From Bradyrhizobium sp. (GTDB taxonomy: Bacteria > Pseudomonadota > Alphaproteobacteria > Rhizobiales > Xanthobacteraceae), in assembly GCF_004799445.1 (NCBI RefSeq), contig NZ_SSNA01000169.1, positions 26,001 through 90,000 of the forward strand: a DNA stretch of 64,000 nt, in the 5' to 3' direction. The notes under the pieces were generated by a model that was not told where the DNA came from, made no database searches, and worked only from the letters and a program-made list of their open reading frames with translations. Every line of letters starts with the position of its first letter. Position 1 is the first letter of the stretch. This document shows positions 60,424 through 64,000 of the stretch, one piece after another. The position numbers were made by a program, and so were the translations under genes.

Positions 60424-61734
60424 ATGAACCTTTCTCATCTTCTCAACGCCCGCCGCGCCGCCGGCAAACCGGTCCGCGTCGCGCTGATCGGCGCCGGCAA
60501 ATTCGGCTCGATGTTCCTGTCGCAGGTGCCGCATACGCCGGGGCTGGAGGTGCCGGTGATCGTCGATCTCGATCCGGAACGGGCCCGCGAGGCGTGCCGG
60601 ACCGTCGGCTGGGACACAGCAAGGATTGCCGCGACCACATTCACGGCCGACGCGGCCAAGGCGACATCGGGGAATATCGACGTGATCGTGGAAGCCACCG
60701 GCAATCCCGCCGTCGGCATCCGGCATGCCCGCGCGGCGATCGCGGCGGGCAAACACATCGTCATGGTCAATGTCGAGGCTGACGTGCTGGCGGGGCCGCT
60801 GCTCGCAGAGGAGGCGCGGCAGGCCGGCGTGGTCTATTCGCTGGCCTATGGCGACCAGCCGGCGCTCACCGCCGAGATGGTCGACTGGGCGCGCGCCACC
60901 GGTTTTCGGGTGGTCGCCGCCGGCAAGGGAACCAAATACCTGCCGGCGTATCATGACGTGACGCCGGCCGGTGTCTGGGGCCATTACGGGCTATCGGCGG
61001 ACGAGGCGCAATCGGCCGGCATGAATCCGCAAATGTTCAACTCGTTTCTCGACGGCACGAAATCGGCGATCGAAATGGCGGCGATCGCCAATGCCACGGG
61101 GCTGGATGTGCCGACCGAGGGGCTGAAATTTCCGCCCTGCGGCGTCGACGATCTGCCGCATGTGATGCGGCCCCACGACAAGGGCGGCGTGCTGGAGAAG
61201 GCGGGCCTGGTGGAAGTGGTGTCGTCGCTCGAGCGCGACGGCCGTCCGGTGTTCCGCGATCTGCGCTGGGGCGTCTATGTCGTGCTGGAAGCGCCGAACG
61301 ACTATGCCGCTGACTGTTTCAGGCAATACGGGCTGAAGACCGATTCGAGCGGCCGCTATGCGGCGATGTACAAGCCCTATCATCTGATCGGGCTCGAATT
61401 GAACATTTCGATCTTGTCGGCGGCGCTGCGCGGCGAACCAACCGGACAGCCGCACGGGTTCCGCGGCGACGTCGCTTCGGTGGCAAAACGGAACTTGCGC
61501 GCGGGCGAAATGCTCGACGGCGAAGGCGGCTATACGGTGTGGGGCAAACTGCTGCCGGCCGCGGCCAGCCTCAAGGCCGGCGCGCTGCCGATCGGGCTAG
61601 CGCACGGGGTCAAGCTGAAGCACGACATCGCCCATGGCACGGTGGTGCGCTGGAGCGACGTCGAGATCGATGCGAGCAACGAAACGGTCAGGACGCGGCG
61701 GGCGATGGAAGCGAAGTTCGGCGCGGCGCAATGA
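60424..61734 (+). CDS. NAD(P)-dependent dehydrogenase with SAF domain
   Basis: 436 residues. Rossmann motif RVALIGAGKFGSMFL (about residue 19) and IVEATGNPAVGIRHA; the C-terminal part (about residues 340-430, LLPAAASLKAGALPIGLAHG and HDIAHGTVVRWSDVEID) is SAF-like, as in Gfo/Idh- and homoserine-dehydrogenase-related proteins. The reaction is unknown. It lies between an EctD-like dioxygenase and a TRAP receptor, all plus strand, suggesting a pathway for an imported carboxylate. Confidence 0.88.
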   Translation: MNLSHLLNARRAAGKPVRVALIGAGKFGSMFLSQVPHTPGLEVPVIVDLDPERAREACRTVGWDTARIAATTFTADAAKATSGNIDVIVEATGNPAVGIRHARAAIAAGKHIVMVNVEADVLAGPLLAEEARQAGVVYSLAYGDQPALTAEMVDWARATGFRVVAAGKGTKYLPAYHDVTPAGVWGHYGLSADEAQSAGMNPQMFNSFLDGTKSAIEMAAIANATGLDVPTEGLKFPPCGVDDLPHVMRPHDKGGVLEKAGLVEVVSSLERDGRPVFRDLRWGVYVVLEAPNDYAADCFRQYGLKTDSSGRYAAMYKPYHLIGLELNISILSAALRGEPTGQPHGFRGDVASVAKRNLRAGEMLDGEGGYTVWGKLLPAAASLKAGALPIGLAHGVKLKHDIAHGTVVRWSDVEIDASNETVRTRRAMEAKFGAAQ

Positions 61735-61928
61735 AGCGCGCGGCGCGTTTCTCGCAACTGCGTAACGCCATACCACCCTTGATTCCCCGGACCTGATTGG
61801 TCATCCTGACCGCGATCCGGGGTTGCATTCCGCAACGTCCGTTCAAGGTCAGCCGTCGGCGAAACAAAAAGCGACAGTCAAGATCGTTGTCCCTCGTCGA
61901 GTGATCGGCACCAACAGAGGGGAAGCGC

Positions 61929-63017
61929 ATGAAACGTCGTGAATTCCTTAAAGCCGGCGGCATCGGCCTTGCCGCGAGCACCGTTGCCGCGCCCGCGATC
62001 GCGCAATCGATGCCCGAGGTGAGATGGCGGCTGGCCGCGAGCTGGCCGAAGTCGCTGGATACGCTCTACGGCGGCTGCGAATATTTCTGCAAGCGCGTCG
62101 CCGAACTCACCGACAACCGTTTTCAGATCCAGTCCTTTGCCGCCGGCGAAATCGTGCCGGGCCTGCAGGTGCTCGACGCGGTGTCGAACGGCACGGTCGA
62201 GATCGGCAACACCGCGCTGTATTATTACTGGGGCAAGAACGCCGCCTTCACCTTCGGCACCGCGCTGCCGTTCGGCCTCAACACCCGCCAGCATATTTCC
62301 TGGTTGCTGTGGGGCGGCGGCCAGGACCTGCTCAACGACCTCTTGCGGGAGCAGAACGTGCTGGGGATTCCGACCGGCAGCACCGGCGCGCAGATGGGCG
62401 GCTGGTTCCGGAAGGAGATCAAGACGATCGAGGATTTCAAGGGATTGAAATTCCGCGTCGGCGGCTTCGCCGGAACCATCATCGCCAAAGTCGGCGGCGT
62501 GCCGCAGCAGATCGCCGCCGGCGACATCTATCCGGCGCTGGAGAAAGGCACCATCGACGCCGCCGAATGGGTCGGCCCCTATGACGACGAAAAGCTCGGC
62601 TTCGTGAAGGTCGCGAAATACTACTACTATCCGGGCTGGTGGGAAGGCACCGGCCAGGGCCACAATGTCATCAACATCCAGAAATGGAACATGCTGCCGA
62701 AGGCCTATCAGGCGGCCATCACCGCGGCGTCGAACGATTGCTTTACCTGGGTCACCGGCAAATACGACTACGTCAACCCGCCAGCCTTGAAACGCCTGAT
62801 GGTCGCGGGCGCGATCCTGCGCCCGTTCCCGCAGGAGGTGCTGGAGAGCTGCTATGGCGCCGCCAACGAGATCTATGCGGAGCTCTCGAAGAGCAATCCG
62901 CATTTCGGCAAGATGTACGCAAGCCTGACCGCCTATCGCAGCGATTCGTTGATGTGGATGCAGGTGGCCGAGCTCAGCTTCGACAGTTTCATGATGCGGA
63001 TGCGCACGCGCACCTGA
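61929..63017 (+). CDS. TRAP transporter substrate-binding protein (DctP)
   Basis: 362 residues. The N-terminus MKRREFLKAGG is a clear Tat signal, with cleavage at about AIAQS (residue 26). DctP family features: WRLAASWPKSLDTLYGGCEYF, KGLKFRVGGFAGTIIAKVGGVPQQIA, and the strongly conserved GTIDAAEWVGPYDD. Receptors with this pattern bind 2-oxoacids or related carboxylates. DctQ/DctM membrane subunits are not within the window on this side. A perfect terminator follows. Confidence 0.93.
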   Translation: MKRREFLKAGGIGLAASTVAAPAIAQSMPEVRWRLAASWPKSLDTLYGGCEYFCKRVAELTDNRFQIQSFAAGEIVPGLQVLDAVSNGTVEIGNTALYYYWGKNAAFTFGTALPFGLNTRQHISWLLWGGGQDLLNDLLREQNVLGIPTGSTGAQMGGWFRKEIKTIEDFKGLKFRVGGFAGTIIAKVGGVPQQIAAGDIYPALEKGTIDAAEWVGPYDDEKLGFVKVAKYYYYPGWWEGTGQGHNVINIQKWNMLPKAYQAAITAASNDCFTWVTGKYDYVNPPALKRLMVAGAILRPFPQEVLESCYGAANEIYAELSKSNPHFGKMYASLTAYRSDSLMWMQVAELSFDSFMMRMRTRT

Positions 63018-63035
63018 AGTCGATACCCGCAACGA

Positions 63036-63065
63036 AAAAGCCCCGGAGCATGCTCCGGGGCTTTT
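63036..63065. terminator. Rho-independent terminator after the TRAP receptor
   Basis: AAAAGCCCCGGAGCA and TGCTCCGGGGCTTTT are a perfect 15-base inverted repeat, 19 bases after the TRAP stop codon. The flanking A and T runs let it work in both directions. Confidence 0.92.
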
Positions 63066-63143
63066 GTCATGATAGCCGGTGCCGGCTTCGGCGATCGATC
63101 GGGCGCAGAGACGATGGTTGCGGATGCCGCCGGCGAGACGCTC

Positions 63144-63731
63144 TTACTGCTGGTCGTCGCCCAGGATGGCGGCGAGCTTGTCGTAATATTTGCCGACGAG
63201 ATCGATATTTCCCTTGTTCTCGATCTGCGGCTCGGGAGCCTTCAAGGCCTGGCTGAGGTCGGCGAGCGCGTCCTTCTTGTCCTTGGCGGACATCTTCTTG
63301 TCGGCCTGGACCTGGGCCATTTGCGCCTTGATGACGGCTTCGGTGCCGACATATTTCTTGGTCGCCGGATCGAAGCCGCCGAGCACGATGCTGATGTTAT
63401 CGACGACAGTGTTGTAGTCATCGTAGCTGGCAAAGCCATTCTTCTTCGCCACGGCCTCGAGCTGCGCGGTGACCTTGGGATCCGGCTTGGCGTTCTCCGA
63501 CAGCTTCTCGGTGATCGCGTCCATGTCCTTGGCGGCCGCGATCACGCCCTCGATCTGCTTTTCGGTCAGCGCGATCTGCTTCAGGGCTGGCGGCTGCTGC
63601 GGCGCGGCCTGGCTGGGCGCCATCTGCTGCTTGGCCTGCGCCAGGGCGCTGCCGGTGGCTGCGATGGTCAGGGAAGCCGCGAGGCAGGCAACGCTCAACG
63701 CGGCGGCGACGGGACGAACGAATTCACGCAT
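63144..63731 (-). CDS. Secreted helical hypothetical protein
   Basis: 195 residues. Signal peptide about 1-32 (ending ALAQ). The mature protein is a Q/P-rich linker and then helices with a repeated K/D/A pattern: ALKQIALTEKQIEGVIAAAKDMDAI, VTAQLEAVAKKNGFASYDDYNTVV, MSAKDKKDALADLSQAL. No known domain or metal motif. It probably lies in the periplasm as a helical bundle. Homologues are common in rhizobia but uncharacterised. Confidence 0.8.
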   Translation of the reverse strand: MREFVRPVAAALSVACLAASLTIAATGSALAQAKQQMAPSQAAPQQPPALKQIALTEKQIEGVIAAAKDMDAITEKLSENAKPDPKVTAQLEAVAKKNGFASYDDYNTVVDNISIVLGGFDPATKKYVGTEAVIKAQMAQVQADKKMSAKDKKDALADLSQALKAPEPQIENKGNIDLVGKYYDKLAAILGDDQQ

Positions 63732-63901
63732 GGGGGGCTCCTCGGGCTGTGGAAACGTTTTTCGGCTTCCGGGGTGGGATCAGTAAGGCTGTCGAAATGA
63801 ACGGCCCATGAACTCGGCAAAGTCCCGGTTCCTCCGGCGGAAAACCCCTGGGCCGGCCGGCGTCGAAAATATTACGCCAAAAACAAAACGCCAAAAACAA
63901 A

Positions 63902-63932
63902 AACGCCGCTCTCCCGGAGGGAAAGCGGCGTT
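63902..63932 (-). terminator. rrn operon terminator
   Basis: AACGCCGCT and AGCGGCGTT pair around a CTCCCGGAGGGAA loop. On the minus strand the stem is followed by TTTTTGTTTTT, a clear intrinsic terminator about 50 bases after the 5S rRNA end. Confidence 0.9.
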
Positions 63933-63978
63933 GTCGTTTGATCGTGACACGTAAAGAGGAATTGCTTTGTCCTTGGCA

Positions 63979-64000
63979 GGCCTGGCAGCGACCTACTCTC
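63979..64000 (-). rRNA. rrf: 5S rRNA, 3' end (partial)
   Basis: Read on the minus strand the last bases give GAGAGTAGGTCGCTGCCAGG, the conserved 3' end of rhizobial 5S rRNA. The rest of the rrn operon lies to the right of the window. Confidence 0.88.

Overview
The window reads as one 64 kb stretch of chromosome from a high-GC alphaproteobacterium, most likely Bradyrhizobium or a close relative. This rests on a RIME-type repeat at 30478-30582, REP-like palindromes between 50 and 60 kb, six FixK-type operators (TTGA-N6-TCAA), an ornithine decarboxylase/homospermidine synthase cluster behind a structured speF-like leader, an F1-ATPase zeta (DUF1476) gene, and the 3' end of a 5S rRNA at the right edge. 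I see no phage, transposase, plasmid or CRISPR signature.

Left part (1-11.5 kb): MAPEG protein, SDR and FAD amino-acid-oxidase-like genes followed by an amino-acid ABC permease; small secreted proteins (Spy-like, glycine-rich, degenerate MxKDx); a periplasmic binding protein followed by a lipoyl-domain-like protein that lacks the modified lysine; a LysR gene remnant; a DUF1007/NicO nickel-cobalt exporter pair downstream of an M3 peptidase.

Polyamine block (11.7-16.2 kb): speF-like leader, ornithine decarboxylase, GNAT, a 56-residue membrane protein, a RidA-like protein and homospermidine synthase, all on the plus strand (ornithine to putrescine to homospermidine). A polytopic glycosyltransferase, an ankyrin protein preceded by a tightly coupled 28-codon ORF, and acetoacetate decarboxylase follow.

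Zinc block (19.8-25.1 kb, minus strand): a perfect 17-bp Zur-like palindrome drives a 69-residue His-rich membrane microprotein, ZnuC/ZnuB/ZnuA, a COG0523 GTPase and a WD40 protein. sodB, a GNAT, a MATE pump, DUF2147 and DUF3095 genes follow to the right.

Low-oxygen/stress block (30-47 kb): FixK-type boxes lie before an RHH-like gene, a P1B-5 metal ATPase with a C-terminal hemerythrin domain, a membrane protein, a CBS-BON protein with a cytochrome c, and a divergent UspA/zeta-subunit pair. Embedded in it are a compact acyl cluster (ACP, adenylating ligase, SDR, divergent acyltransferase), a receiver/HisKA_2 kinase pair, a FATP-like acyl-CoA synthetase, a TctC receptor and a PAS-PAS-GGDEF protein.

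Right part (48-64 kb): initiator tRNA, coniferyl-aldehyde dehydrogenase, GMC oxidoreductase, SDRs, CvpA-like protein, a run of catabolic-looking genes (SDR, metallo-hydrolase, FAH, GST, metallo-hydrolase), ogt, RidA, an EctD-like dioxygenase, a SAF-domain dehydrogenase, a TRAP receptor, a secreted helical protein, and the terminator and 3' tail of an rrn operon.
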